Shown piece by piece: positions 17,223 through 25,479 of a DNA stretch of 64,000 bases. Each line of letters starts with the position of its first letter. Position 1 is the first letter of the stretch. Where the stretch lies: the NCBI RefSeq assembly GCF_021026375.1, contig NZ_JAJNDB010000005.1, forward strand, positions 1-64,000, given 5' to 3'. The position numbers were made by a program, and so were the translations under genes. Origin of the DNA: Actinomycetospora endophytica (lineage in GTDB: Bacteria; Actinomycetota; Actinomycetes; Mycobacteriales; Pseudonocardiaceae). The notes beneath the pieces were generated by a model. The model was given only the letters and a program-made list of their open reading frames with translations. It did no database searches and was not told the origin of the DNA.

Positions 17223-18686
17223 TCAGACGCCGTCCTGGTCGCCAACGAGGCGCCACGCCTGGACCGCCACCGCGAGGTCTGCGACCGCCCCGGGCACGTC
17301 GGTGAACCGCCCTGTGAGCTCGCCGAGCTTGCGCAGCCGATAACGAACGGTGTTTGCGTGACAGTAGAGACGTTTCCCCGCGACGGGGATCGATCCCTCA
17401 CTCTCCAACCACACCTCGAAGGTCTGCAGGAGCACGTTCCGGTCCTGCTCGGGAAGGGCCAGGACGGGGCCGAGGACGTCAGTGGCCACACCGGCTGCGA
17501 CGTCGGGCGCCCCGGCCACCAGCATCGCTATCGGCGTCCGCGCGAACAGTCGCACCCACGAGTCGCCGCCACCGCGGCTACGGGCCGCGATGCCAGCCAG
17601 GTAATAGGCCTGCGGGGCGGCGTCGAGATCGCTGAACAGCGGGCCGACGCCGACTCGACCGAGTGCGTGCTCCTCGAGGCACGACACCGCGGGGGCAGGG
17701 TCGGGTGTGGGCAGCGACAGCACCCCGAGGGCCTCACGGGACGCAAGTCGCCACGCCGAGATCACCTCACACTCGCGGAGCGCCTCGGAGATGCCGGGCA
17801 GCGGGTCACCCTGGCCGGGTGCATCCGCTGAGACCACCACTAGGAAGTGACCCCGCTGCGGCATACCGAGCCGGGCCGCGACCTCGCCGAGGGACCCTCG
17901 ACCGACCACTGATCCAGTGACCAGGGCCTCCACCGTCGCCGAGCGTTCGCGGTCCCGACGAAGCAGCATCTCCGTCGTGGCGTCCCGATGCGCCCCGGTC
18001 ACGGCGTGCCCGAAGTGATCGGCCCGCCACCACAACTCGCTCGCCGCGTCCACGACCTCGCGGTAGCCCACGGCACCGCTGTCGACCATCGCCTGCGTAA
18101 TGGCCTCCCACAGGAGGGCGAAGCCGATGCGGTAGGCCGCCAGAACGTCGGCCAGCGGGACGCCACGTAACGCGTGGTCACGCCCGGTCAACCGCGGCTG
18201 CGCCTCCGGGTCCGCGTCGTCGACGGGCTCGCGATCCAGCAGGTACTCGATGTTGCGCCGAACGTAATCCGCCACCTCACCGCGCGCGAACCGTTCGGGG
18301 TCCCGGTAGAACTCGCTGGCCTCGACGATCCTCGCGGCGACGGCGCGAGCCAGCTGCTCGAGGTCGGTCCGCACGATCGGGGCCAGGCGCGCCAGGCCAC
18401 GCGCGGCGTCAGCGGACATGGCGTCGCAGACTACCCACGCCGACGTCCTGAGCCGGCGTCGCGGAAGCAGCGCACGTTCGAGCCGGATCGCCTCCTGACG
18501 GTCGAGAGCCTCGACGATGACCTCTCGGGCACGCTCGCCGCTGACTCCGGTCGCGGCGCCGACCTCGTCCCAGCTCGCGCCGTCGGCTCGCGCGGCGTGC
18601 ATCGCCTGCGACTGCCACCCCGAGAGCAAAGCGTCGAGTTCGGCCGTATCCATGGGCAACCGCGCCGGCCCTCCGGAGGCGGTCAT
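17223..18686 (-). CDS. PucR/CdaR-type helix-turn-helix transcriptional regulator
   Basis: A 487-residue protein. An N-terminal segment (ASWDEVGAATGVSGERAREV) looks like a short HTH of its own. A long central sensor region with a GGDEF-like CdaR fold follows, and the C-terminal PucR HTH is at the end (RLYCHANTVRYRLRKLGELT). The C-terminal YCHANTVRYRLRKL motif is diagnostic. I start at ATG 18686; a longer frame to 18854 adds residues without homology. It probably regulates neighbouring genes such as the desaturase. Ligand unknown. Confidence 0.85.
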   Translation of the reverse strand: MTASGGPARLPMDTAELDALLSGWQSQAMHAARADGASWDEVGAATGVSGERAREVIVEALDRQEAIRLERALLPRRRLRTSAWVVCDAMSADAARGLARLAPIVRTDLEQLARAVAARIVEASEFYRDPERFARGEVADYVRRNIEYLLDREPVDDADPEAQPRLTGRDHALRGVPLADVLAAYRIGFALLWEAITQAMVDSGAVGYREVVDAASELWWRADHFGHAVTGAHRDATTEMLLRRDRERSATVEALVTGSVVGRGSLGEVAARLGMPQRGHFLVVVSADAPGQGDPLPGISEALRECEVISAWRLASREALGVLSLPTPDPAPAVSCLEEHALGRVGVGPLFSDLDAAPQAYYLAGIAARSRGGGDSWVRLFARTPIAMLVAGAPDVAAGVATDVLGPVLALPEQDRNVLLQTFEVWLESEGSIPVAGKRLYCHANTVRYRLRKLGELTGRFTDVPGAVADLAVAVQAWRLVGDQDGV

Positions 18687-19049
18687 CGGCTCAAAGGTGC
18701 GACCCTCACTCGTCGGCCGCGAGTTGCCACGACTCGGAAGAATGGAGCCAGATGGGGCGGCCCGCCCGGCTATGAGGGCGACCCTCACCCGCGAAGTCGG
18801 AGGCTCGATAGCGGCGGCTCGAGCCGGATCTGGGGCAGGTTCGCCGTCCGGCACGGGCTGGCGGCGATGAAGTCCGGGTCGGTGTTGCCCCCGCCCCAGA
18901 CTTCCAGGCCCCCGGAGCCGGCGCCCGTACCGTCGGACGCCCTCACCCGGCGTCGATCGAGATCAACTTAAGAACGTCGTCAGGCACCCGGACCCGAGGG
19001 GGGCCGCTTCCGCCGGCGAGACCCGGCAGCCCGCAGCCGCGGGTCGGTA
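18687..19049. other. Intergenic stretch upstream of the PucR-type gene
   Basis: 363 bp between the DUF2237 gene stop and the PucR-type gene start, both on the minus strand. No motif-bearing frame was found. It should hold the promoter of the regulator gene, but I see no convincing -35/-10 pair. Confidence 0.4.
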
Positions 19050-19406
19050 CTATTCGGCAACGGCGTGCGCGCGAAGGTCGGCGAGGTCTATCCACTCCAG
19101 CGAGCGTGCGTGGGATGCCTCGAGGACGACGGGCGGCGCGACCCCGCCGTCGAGGGCCTCTTTCCACCGGCTCGCGCACAGGCACCAGCGATCCCCGGGC
19201 AAGAGCCCCGGGAAGTTGGCGTTGGGCCGCGTCAGGTCGTTGCCTCGGGCGGCCGAGAACTCGAGGAACTCGGCGGTGACCCGGGCGCACACGGTGTGCA
19301 CGCCGTTGTCGTCGGGACCGGTCTCGCAGCAGCCGTCCCGATAGAAGCCGGTGATCGGATCGTGGCTGCAGTCGGCGAGCTCGCCGCCGAGGACATTGCG
19401 GGCCAT
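19050..19406 (-). CDS. DUF2237-family protein
   Basis: A 118-residue protein matching the DUF2237 family over its full length: NVLGGELADCSHDPITGFYR, DGCCETGPDDNGVHTVCARV, GDRWCLCASRWKEALDGGVA, PPVVLEASH. The many conserved Cys residues (GCCETG, CLCA) suggest metal or cofactor binding; the family has no established function. Start ATG 19406 has GGAGG a few bases upstream. Confidence 0.85.
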   Translation of the reverse strand: MARNVLGGELADCSHDPITGFYRDGCCETGPDDNGVHTVCARVTAEFLEFSAARGNDLTRPNANFPGLLPGDRWCLCASRWKEALDGGVAPPVVLEASHARSLEWIDLADLRAHAVAE

Positions 19407-19544
19407 GGGTTCCTCCTCGCAGGGATGGCGATCAGCGCAGAGTGATACCCACCAGCGCGTCGATCGCAGCCGCCGCCCCCGGGACCACCGCCGCTCGGTC
19501 CTCCCTCCGAGTTCACCGGTCCCTCGTCACTCCACCCGGACCGT

Positions 19545-19889
19545 TCACTGGCCCCATGGGCTCTGGGGCAACACCCAGTAGTTGTCGGTCGCTGGTTCGG
19601 GGCCCGGCCAGGACACTCCCACGATCACGCCGTCGTCGCACATGGCCTCCAGCGCGGCCACGATCTCGACGCGTCCCACCGTGATCGGGCTACGCCGAGT
19701 CGTGAGAAGCGTGCGTAGGCCGATGAGCTCATTCACGAGTTGCTCGGTGGAGCGCGGGAAACCGTGCGCAAGAATCAGCTGGACCATGATCGCCTGCTGG
19801 AGCTGTGAGGTCGGGCGCGGCGAGCAAGAGGGCATCAGTGGGCCTCGCAGACAATCGGGGACGGCAGTCAACGGTCGTCGGGTCGACAT
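19545..19889 (-). CDS. Hypothetical protein, winged-helix-like
   Basis: About 114 residues from GTG or ATG-type starts near 19889 (ATG 19835 is an alternative, and the frame is open to 20003). The core LQQAIMVQLILAHGFPRSTE, QLVNELIG and VEIVAALEAMCDDGVIVGVS has the helix pattern of a small winged-helix domain. I recognise no family. The gene lies alone between DUF2237 and the hairpin-rich gap. Confidence 0.5.
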   Translation of the reverse strand: MSTRRPLTAVPDCLRGPLMPSCSPRPTSQLQQAIMVQLILAHGFPRSTEQLVNELIGLRTLLTTRRSPITVGRVEIVAALEAMCDDGVIVGVSWPGPEPATDNYWVLPQSPWGQ

Positions 19890-20049
19890 GCAGCGCCGCT
19901 GCGTCGGGCGGGGGCGATTGCGCCGGTCGAGTGCTCGCGTCGGGCTCCGACCCGAGCGGCTCGATGGCGCGGTGACGAGGCGTTCTCGGAAGTTGGGGTT
20001 CACGGGCGGTCATCGGTGGGCCCTCCCACGGGGCGCCGATCGGAGCGGG

Positions 20050-20137
20050 GAGGTCGGGTCCCGAGCCGTAGGTGCGCGCACAGCCACAGGGACCCGACCT
20101 CGACGGGGCACGTCCGGGGGGACCTCGTGCCCCGTCG
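20050..20137. repeat. Two adjoining perfect hairpins
   Basis: GAGGTCGGGTCCC (20050-20062) pairs perfectly with GGGACCCGACCTC (20089-20101) around 26 nt. CGACGGGGCACG (20101-20112) pairs perfectly with CGTGCCCCGTCG (20126-20137) around 13 nt. The two share base 20101. They lie between divergently transcribed genes, so neither is the terminator of a flanking gene, and no T-tract follows. They may be a structured RNA, a protein-binding element or the end of a lost mobile element. Confidence 0.75.
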
Positions 20138-20165
20138 TCGAGTACATCGATCCGACCACCGCCGG

Positions 20166-20187
20166 CGTTATCAAACCGTTATCAACA
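20166..20187 (+). repeat. Tandem 11-bp direct repeat
   Basis: CGTTATCAAAC is followed immediately by CGTTATCAACA, two 11-bp units differing at the end, in a locally AT-richer patch about 195 bp before the next plus-strand gene. Each contains TTATCAA, and the second reads TTATCAACA, one base from a DnaA-box core TTATCCACA. It is more likely a regulatory repeat than an origin. Confidence 0.5.
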
Positions 20188-20382
20188 GATTCAGCCGCTA
20201 CGAATGCACGTTCCGCTGGCAGCGCGTGACCTGTCCCCGATTGATCGAGACGAGTCCTTCTGCCTCTCGGAGCAACGTTCTGCCTGTTACTGGTTCAGGC
20301 CATGACGCCTCTGCACAAATGGTCCGGTGTCCGGTCGACCGAGCTACATCGAACGGCCCAACCTCATCGGGCGGGAGCGTTC

Positions 20383-20706
20383 ATGGCGCACCGAACCCCG
20401 CGCGGCTCCGTTGGGCGGGGCAAGCCCGACAACACCGCAGCGAGAGGGGTGGAAGATCGCGTGACCGATCTCGATCCGCTCTCCCCCCGTGCCCGTCGTT
20501 GGCTGGCCGACGCCGCAGTACGTCTTGCCCATCTCGCGACGCTGCGCGCAGAGGCCGGCGTGTGGTGCCGAATCGCCGCCTCGGACGCTGACGACCAGGC
20601 CACACGGTCCGCGCGCATCGCCGCCGCCGAACGCTACGAAGCCGACGCCCACGCGCTCCAAGCCATCGCCACGAGCACCTTCAGCGAACTCGACCGCCGA
20701 CAATGA
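20383..20706 (+). CDS. Small hypothetical protein
   Basis: 107 residues from ATG 20383; GTG 20461 is another possible start with a purine-rich GAGAGGGGTGGAAG before it. The C-terminal two thirds is an Ala/Arg-rich helical region (RRWLADAAVRLAHLATLRAE, RSARIAAAERYEADAHALQ). No family was recognised. A downstream frame with a membrane helix follows in the +1 frame without a start codon of its own. Confidence 0.5.
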   Translation: MAHRTPRGSVGRGKPDNTAARGVEDRVTDLDPLSPRARRWLADAAVRLAHLATLRAEAGVWCRIAASDADDQATRSARIAAAERYEADAHALQAIATSTFSELDRRQ

Positions 20707-20707
20707 G

Positions 20708-20935
20708 GCCGGCGACCCACCGAGCGTTCCTGAGCGCCGCTGGGCGAACGGCACCGAAATCGCCGCCATTGCCGTCATCGGACTGGCCCTCGGGGCCACC
20801 GCAGGCGCAGCCGTCCTGCTCCCCGCGATCATCGGGCGTGCACCGGAGCGCGAGCCGCACCCGCGGCCCCTTGCCGACGCGGACGCGCTCGAGATGAGCA
20901 GTCCGACGAGCCGTCCACGGGCGGGATGGGTCTGA
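20708..20935 (+). other. Open frame with one membrane helix and no start codon
   Basis: In the +1 frame relative to the preceding gene, an open stretch ends with TGA at 20933-20935. It encodes a clear hydrophobic segment, EIAAIAVIGLALGATAGAAV, followed by LLPAIIGRAPE and a polar tail. No ATG, GTG or TTG lies between the preceding stop and the helix. It could be the real C-terminus of the preceding gene reached by a frameshift, or a broken gene. Confidence 0.35.
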
Positions 20936-21046
20936 GGCAGCCAGGCCGGAGCTCAGTAGCCGGGGCGCGAGTGCCGTGCTGGAGGCGCCCGTGAGGGACC
21001 GTGCTGACTTGGGAGATCAGGGCCGTTCAGGGCATATCGTCGTCGG

Positions 21047-22219
21047 ATGCGAGTCCTGTTCGCCAGCACCGGCGGAGCGGGGCATGTCACCCCGATGCTT
21101 CCGTTCGCCGGAGCTTGTCGGCGGGCTGGACACGATGTCCTGCTCGTGGGTCCGCCTGGCCTCTCGTCGGCGGCTGCGACGGAGGGCCTGACCCTCGCGG
21201 TGGGCGCGCTGCCGGACGACGAGGAGACCAGGCCGGTCTGGACCCAGGTCCCGCACCTGTCCCGACTCGAGGCTGAACGCCTGGTCATCAGCCAGGTCTT
21301 TGCGACGCTCAACGTCCGGGCGATGCTGCCCGCGATGCGCGACACCGTGCACAGCTGGCGGCCCGACGTGATCGTGCGAGAGCCCGCTGAGTTCGCTTCG
21401 GCCGTGGTGGCGGACGAGGAGAGCGTCCCGCACGTTCAAGTCGGAATCGGGTTGATCTCTTCCCAACGGCAGATCATGGAGGTCGCGGCGGACGCAGTCG
21501 ACGCGTGGCGTTCGGGACTGATCGCGCGGATCGCGGACACGCCGTACCTGACGTTCTTCCCTCCCTCGCTCGACTCCGGAGAAGAGCCGGAGCTGTCGCC
21601 GACGCACCCGTTTCGCCTACCTGAGGCCACCGCCGCACCGCTGTCGGACCACTGGCCCGGCGACGATCGACCCCTGGTGTACGTCACGTTCGGCAGCGTG
21701 ACAGCGAACGTCCCGTGGGCGGCCCCGATCTACGAGGTCGCCGTGGAAGCGGTGGCCACTCTTCCGGCAAGGGTGTTGCTCACCACCGGCCACGGGGTCG
21801 AGGACGGCGCGATGGTCCCGCCGGGCCCGCACGTACACATCGCCCGGTGGGTTCCGCAAGCCGACGTGCTCGCACGAGCCAGCGTGGTGGTCTGCCACGG
21901 GGGTTCAGGGACGACACTCGGGGCGCTGGCGGCCGGTGTCCCACTGGTGATCGCCCCGCTGTTCGCCGACCAGCCGGCGAACGCCCGACGGGTCGCTGAA
22001 CTCGGCGCGGGCGTCGAGGTCGGCTCGCGCGATCAGGACGCTCTGACCACCGTGATCGACCCGGCCGACTTGCAGCGTGCGATCACCGAGGTGCTCTCCG
22101 ACCCCGCACCGGCCGCCGTCGCGCGACGCGTGGCCGACGAGATCGGCTCACTACCGTCGGTCGACGACGCCGTCGCTGTCATCACCGAAGCTGCGGGACG
22201 AGCCCTCCGAGCAACATGA
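21047..22219 (+). CDS. UGT/MGT-type glycosyltransferase (GT1, GT-B fold)
   Basis: A 390-residue glycosyltransferase resembling macrolide and UDP-glucuronosyl-type enzymes. The N-terminal acceptor domain begins MRVLFASTGGAGHVTPMLPF. The C-terminal donor domain includes PLVYVTFGSVTA, the donor-binding motif HIARWVPQADVLARASVVVC and HGGSGTTLGALAAGVPLV, with IAPLFADQPANARRVAELGA. The length is normal. It probably transfers a nucleotide-activated sugar to a small hydrophobic acceptor, either in natural-product tailoring or xenobiotic inactivation. No biosynthetic cluster surrounds it. Confidence 0.88.
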   Translation: MRVLFASTGGAGHVTPMLPFAGACRRAGHDVLLVGPPGLSSAAATEGLTLAVGALPDDEETRPVWTQVPHLSRLEAERLVISQVFATLNVRAMLPAMRDTVHSWRPDVIVREPAEFASAVVADEESVPHVQVGIGLISSQRQIMEVAADAVDAWRSGLIARIADTPYLTFFPPSLDSGEEPELSPTHPFRLPEATAAPLSDHWPGDDRPLVYVTFGSVTANVPWAAPIYEVAVEAVATLPARVLLTTGHGVEDGAMVPPGPHVHIARWVPQADVLARASVVVCHGGSGTTLGALAAGVPLVIAPLFADQPANARRVAELGAGVEVGSRDQDALTTVIDPADLQRAITEVLSDPAPAAVARRVADEIGSLPSVDDAVAVITEAAGRALRAT

Positions 22220-22227
22220 TCAACCGG

Positions 22228-22399
22228 CCGGCCACTGCGCACCACGCCGGCGCGCTCGAGGCGGAGCTGAAGAAGATCCGCCGCTATCGGCTGATCATCA
22301 TCGCCGAGATCGGCTACATCCCCTTCGCTCTCGCCGGCGACTCCTACCGCACGGGCGCGCCGCGAGCTCCTCGCCCAGGACCGCAGCCAAAGCGCCTAG
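22228..22399 (+). pseudogene. IS21-family IstB remnant, internally deleted and frameshifted
   Basis: The frame reads AHHAGALEAELKKIRRYRLI and IIAEIGYIPF, matching IstB just before and at Walker B, with the usual Asp of IIDE changed to Ala. It jumps directly to ALAGDSYRT, which in intact IstB lies about 70-80 residues later. One frame over, ARRELLAQDRSQSA and TAG 22397-22399 match the IstB C-terminus. N-terminus, Walker A and IstA are absent. It abuts the glycosyltransferase stop and overlaps the end of the convergent GrpB-family gene. Confidence 0.7.
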
Positions 22400-23049
22400 C
22401 CGGCCGCCACGACGCGCAGCACGAAGTCCTTCTTCGCCCTCCCATATGCCTCGCGGTCGTCCGGGTGCTCCGCCGCGGCCAGCTGCTTGACCTGCGAATA
22501 CTCTGCCCGTAAGCGACGACTCGAACGCAGCCGATCCCGAAAGAGCAGTTGGTCGCACCAGCGGTCCTGACCCGACGGCATCAGATGCAGATGCGCCAAC
22601 CGCGACGACGCATCCGGGCTGACGCGCACGAACAGCCACCGCCATGCCCGCTGATCGAGCTCACGGGGCACGAACATCCATCCAACGCCGGCCGCCTTCT
22701 CGTCGACCGCGGCGAGCGCTGCTGCCGGGTCCGGCGCGACGGCCTGAAGATCGATGATCGGCTTGGCGCGCAGCCCCGGGACCGACGTCGAACCAACATG
22801 AACCACGTCGCTGGTCAGCCACCCCGCGAACAGCTCATCGACCTCCCCGGCAAACCGAGTCGCCAGGCCAGCCCACATCGGATCGTGATCCACCACATGC
22901 ACCGGCTCTGTCGCCCACGCCGGCCATTCCCCGCTTCCACCCCCGCCTGCCACGAGGCGAACGAACCAGCCCTCCTGGAGAGGGTCAAGATCCAACCTCC
23001 GCGGGGGCAGTTCCAGGGACCGTTGACACGCCCGGGGCTGGTCCGACAT
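22396..23049 (-). CDS. GrpB/UPF0157-family protein
   Basis: About 217 residues from ATG 23049. The GrpB domain begins at PVHVVDHDPMWAGLATRFAG and carries VHVGSTSVPGLRAKPIIDLQ and the HLHLMP motif, characteristic of this nucleotidyltransferase-fold family. About 45 residues precede the usual family start, so the true start may be further downstream. The biochemical role of the family is not settled. It is convergent with the glycosyltransferase and the IstB remnant. Confidence 0.75.
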   Translation of the reverse strand: MSDQPRACQRSLELPPRRLDLDPLQEGWFVRLVAGGGGSGEWPAWATEPVHVVDHDPMWAGLATRFAGEVDELFAGWLTSDVVHVGSTSVPGLRAKPIIDLQAVAPDPAAALAAVDEKAAGVGWMFVPRELDQRAWRWLFVRVSPDASSRLAHLHLMPSGQDRWCDQLLFRDRLRSSRRLRAEYSQVKQLAAAEHPDDREAYGRAKKDFVLRVVAAG

Positions 23050-23391
23050 CGAGCTCACCGCGGCGCGGAGTGCCCCGGCCCACCACGCATGCGTTCCGTT
23101 CGGCCGTCGGGGGCCGCGGGACGGCTCGTGGTCGGCCCGCTCCCCGACCGCATCGGACGACGGCTCCCGAGCCGGGCCGGCAGTGGTCAGCAGATCCAGC
23201 AGGCTGCCATCAAGATGGAGTCCACGACCTCGGATCATGGATGCGAATGACGCTTGCTGCCCCGGAGCCCCGCATCTCTCAGCATGGTGATCATCAGCGT
23301 CGGCCGCCGCGCAGAGTCCGTGTTCCGGCGACGTCGGCCGTGCAGGGACTACGGAGGCCTGTTGCGCCTGTCGGGCGTTCAGCCCACAGGC

Positions 23392-23607
23392 CTATCCGTG
23401 TTCGCGGAGATGACGGGCGAAGGAGCCATCCGCGCGGCGCGCGGCGCGGGCGAACCCGGCGAGCTCGGCGACGTCGTGTTCCCGAAGCCAGTTGGACAGG
23501 GTGTCCGGTACGGCGACGCCGGGGTCGGAGTCGGGTTCGGGTGCGTCGAACGGGAGCAACGGATCTCCTCGCCGGCATCGCAGCCGGCCGGTCGGGGTGT
23601 CGGCCAT
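23392..23607 (-). CDS. Small acidic hypothetical protein
   Basis: 71 residues from ATG 23607. Codon third positions are GC-rich as in real genes here. The N-terminal half is acidic (PFDAPEPDSDPGVAVPDTLS), followed by a helical segment NWLREHDVAELAGFARAARR. No family was recognised and no strong ribosome binding site is seen. It is supported mainly by codon usage and composition. Confidence 0.45.
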   Translation of the reverse strand: MADTPTGRLRCRRGDPLLPFDAPEPDSDPGVAVPDTLSNWLREHDVAELAGFARAARRADGSFARHLREHG

Positions 23608-23944
23608 CGCCGAGCCTGGGGCGGCGAAGCGCCCGCATCAGGTGCCACCGACATGGCGGCCGGTCGCGGGCGGCCGTGGCCCTCCCTCACTGAGGCCGCG
23701 CTCTGTGCAGAGGCTGTTCCGGCTGCCGACCAGTGGAGTGTTGCACGCGTTCCGACCGTCGGCGCATCAGGGCCCGCCCGGCTGTTCGTCTCTCGCCCCC
23801 TTGTTCGGCCCCTCGCAGAACACGATCGACCCCACCTCGAAGGCCGGTCCTCGCGCCGTGGTGTGGTCGCAGTGGCACATGGTCGGCCGGGTCGCGACGC
23901 GCGGACGGCTGGTTCCCCGTTCCAGTGCCGCGAGGAGACCAGCC
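23608..23944. other. 337-bp gap before mscL
   Basis: No frame with a recognisable motif. A plus-strand open frame running into mscL contains a stretch of mixed composition but no start with a ribosome binding site. The promoter of the mscL pair should lie here. Confidence 0.4.
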
Positions 23945-24652
23945 ATGCTGCGTGGGTTCAAGGACTTCCTGCTACGCGGCAACGTCGTCGATCTGTCGGT
24001 CGCGGTGGTGGTCGGCGCCGCGTTCACTGCCGTGGTCGCGGCGTTCACCAACGCGTTCCTCAAGCCGTTGATCCAGCTGGTCTCCCCCAGCGGAGGGCAG
24101 TTCGCGGGGACGCTGGAGGTCAACGGAGTGGTGTTCGACTACGCGAGCTTCCTCAACCAGATCATCACCTTCTTCCTCACCGCCGCGGTGGTCTACTTCG
24201 CGATCGTGGCCCCGATGAAGGCCATCCAGAACCGCCGGCTGCGCGGAGAGGAGTCCGGCCCCGCGGAGTCCACCGACATCGAACTGCTCACCGAGATCCG
24301 CGACCTGTTGGCCGCCACCCAGGTCGGCTCCGGTGAGGTCAGCCCCGCCAAGGCCGTCGCGGCGCAACCCGACGGAGTCGCCGTGCCCGCCGCCGTGGCC
24401 TCGTCGACCGGGGCGACCAGCCGACACGCTGGCGACGCGGAGGCCCCACTGCCGGGACAGGATGCGCAGCAGGCCCCGGTGGACGCGACGCGCCGCGCGC
24501 GGCCGTCGTCGGGCGCCGATCACGACGAGCCCACCCGGCCGCTGCCGCGAGAGCTCCAAGCCGTGTCGGCGGACTCGCCACCCGGCCCCGCGCCGTACCC
24601 CGCGGCGTGGCCGCGGCTATCGAACGGCCGCGGTCCGGGTCGTCGGTCCTGA
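23945..24652 (+). CDS. mscL: Large-conductance mechanosensitive channel MscL with long C-terminal tail
   Basis: A 235-residue membrane protein. Residues 1-about 115 are a typical MscL: MLRGFKDFLLRGNVVDLSVA, TM1 (VAVVVGAAFTAVVAAF), a periplasmic loop, TM2 (FLNQIITFFLTAAVVYFAIV), then the cytoplasmic ESTDIELLTEIRDLLA helix. Most MscL proteins are about 130-150 residues and end there. This one adds some 105 Ala/Pro/Asp-rich residues, probably disordered. Start ATG 23945 has GAGGAG upstream. The last base of its TGA is the A of the next gene's ATG, so the two are translationally coupled. Role: release of solutes on hypo-osmotic shock. Confidence 0.92.
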   Translation: MLRGFKDFLLRGNVVDLSVAVVVGAAFTAVVAAFTNAFLKPLIQLVSPSGGQFAGTLEVNGVVFDYASFLNQIITFFLTAAVVYFAIVAPMKAIQNRRLRGEESGPAESTDIELLTEIRDLLAATQVGSGEVSPAKAVAAQPDGVAVPAAVASSTGATSRHAGDAEAPLPGQDAQQAPVDATRRARPSSGADHDEPTRPLPRELQAVSADSPPGPAPYPAAWPRLSNGRGPGRRS

Positions 24653-25479
24653 TGCCGTCATCGATCCTCATGTTCGAGCGGTTCAGCGGTCGGGCCCGCC
24701 ATGTGGTGGCCCTGGCCCAGGACGAGACCAAGGTGCTCGGACACCCGCGAACCGGGCCCGAGCACCTCCTGCTGGGCCTGCTCCGCGAGGAACGCGAAGC
24801 GATGCCCATCCATGCGGACCACGGTCAGGCGACCGAACGCGAATCGACCCGACGGGCGGCACGCACACCGCTGGGTGAGGCCGGGATCGAGCTCGCCCAC
24901 GCCCGGGCCCGGCTGCACGATCCGGTCCCGCGTCGAACGGCTATGGGGCGGCCGGGACCAGCCGACCACATCGGATTCACCGCCGACTCCGAGTCCGCGC
25001 TCGAACTCGCGGCCGCACACGCCGACGACGCCGGCCGACTGGTCATGCCCGCTGACCTCCTGCGCGCGATGCTCGACAACAGGCACAGCGCCGCGGTGAG
25101 CCTGTTGTTCTCGCTGGAAGTCAACCTCGACCACCTCACCGAACTGGCGTGGGCTGCCGCCAGGGACAGTCACACCCAGGACGAGGCGCCGCCCCCGCGC
25201 CTGCGGCTGGCGACCAAGCCTGCTGACCCTTCTCAGCCGAGACCACACCCCGATCCACCGGCGGTGATCAGTCCTGACACGCCGGCCCCGGCGACCTCGG
25301 ACCTGCTGCTTCACCGGCTCTCGGTGCAGCTCGACGAGATTCAGCGCACTCTGGAGGCCCTCACCGCCCGCCTGGACATGGGCGAAGGTCGCACCCCGAA
25401 AGCAGACGATGCCACTGCGTTTACAGCCGGGCCCGCCGGAACCGACACCGACAGTACGACCGAAACGGCCCGATCGTGA
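24652..25479 (+). CDS. Clp N-terminal (ClpC-like) domain protein without ATPase domain
   Basis: A 275-residue protein. FERFSGRARHVVALAQDETK and GPEHLLLGLLREE (residues about 8-45) match the first Clp N repeat of ClpC. A second, degenerate repeat follows around residues 100-165 (ADHIGFTADSESALELAAAH, ADDAGRLVMPADLLRAMLD). The rest is a Pro-rich linker and a short helical segment (HRLSVQLDEIQRTLEALTAR). No Walker motifs are present. Such proteins may act as adaptors or decoys of ClpC. The start at ATG 24652 (TGATG overlap with mscL) is preferred; ATG 24670 would begin exactly where ClpC proteins do. Confidence 0.8.
   Translation: MPSSILMFERFSGRARHVVALAQDETKVLGHPRTGPEHLLLGLLREEREAMPIHADHGQATERESTRRAARTPLGEAGIELAHARARLHDPVPRRTAMGRPGPADHIGFTADSESALELAAAHADDAGRLVMPADLLRAMLDNRHSAAVSLLFSLEVNLDHLTELAWAAARDSHTQDEAPPPRLRLATKPADPSQPRPHPDPPAVISPDTPAPATSDLLLHRLSVQLDEIQRTLEALTARLDMGEGRTPKADDATAFTAGPAGTDTDSTTETARS

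Noticed and set aside
20166-20187. Replication origin from the DnaA-box-like repeat
   Set aside because: Only two units, no AT-rich unwinding element and no dnaA, repA or parAB gene nearby.
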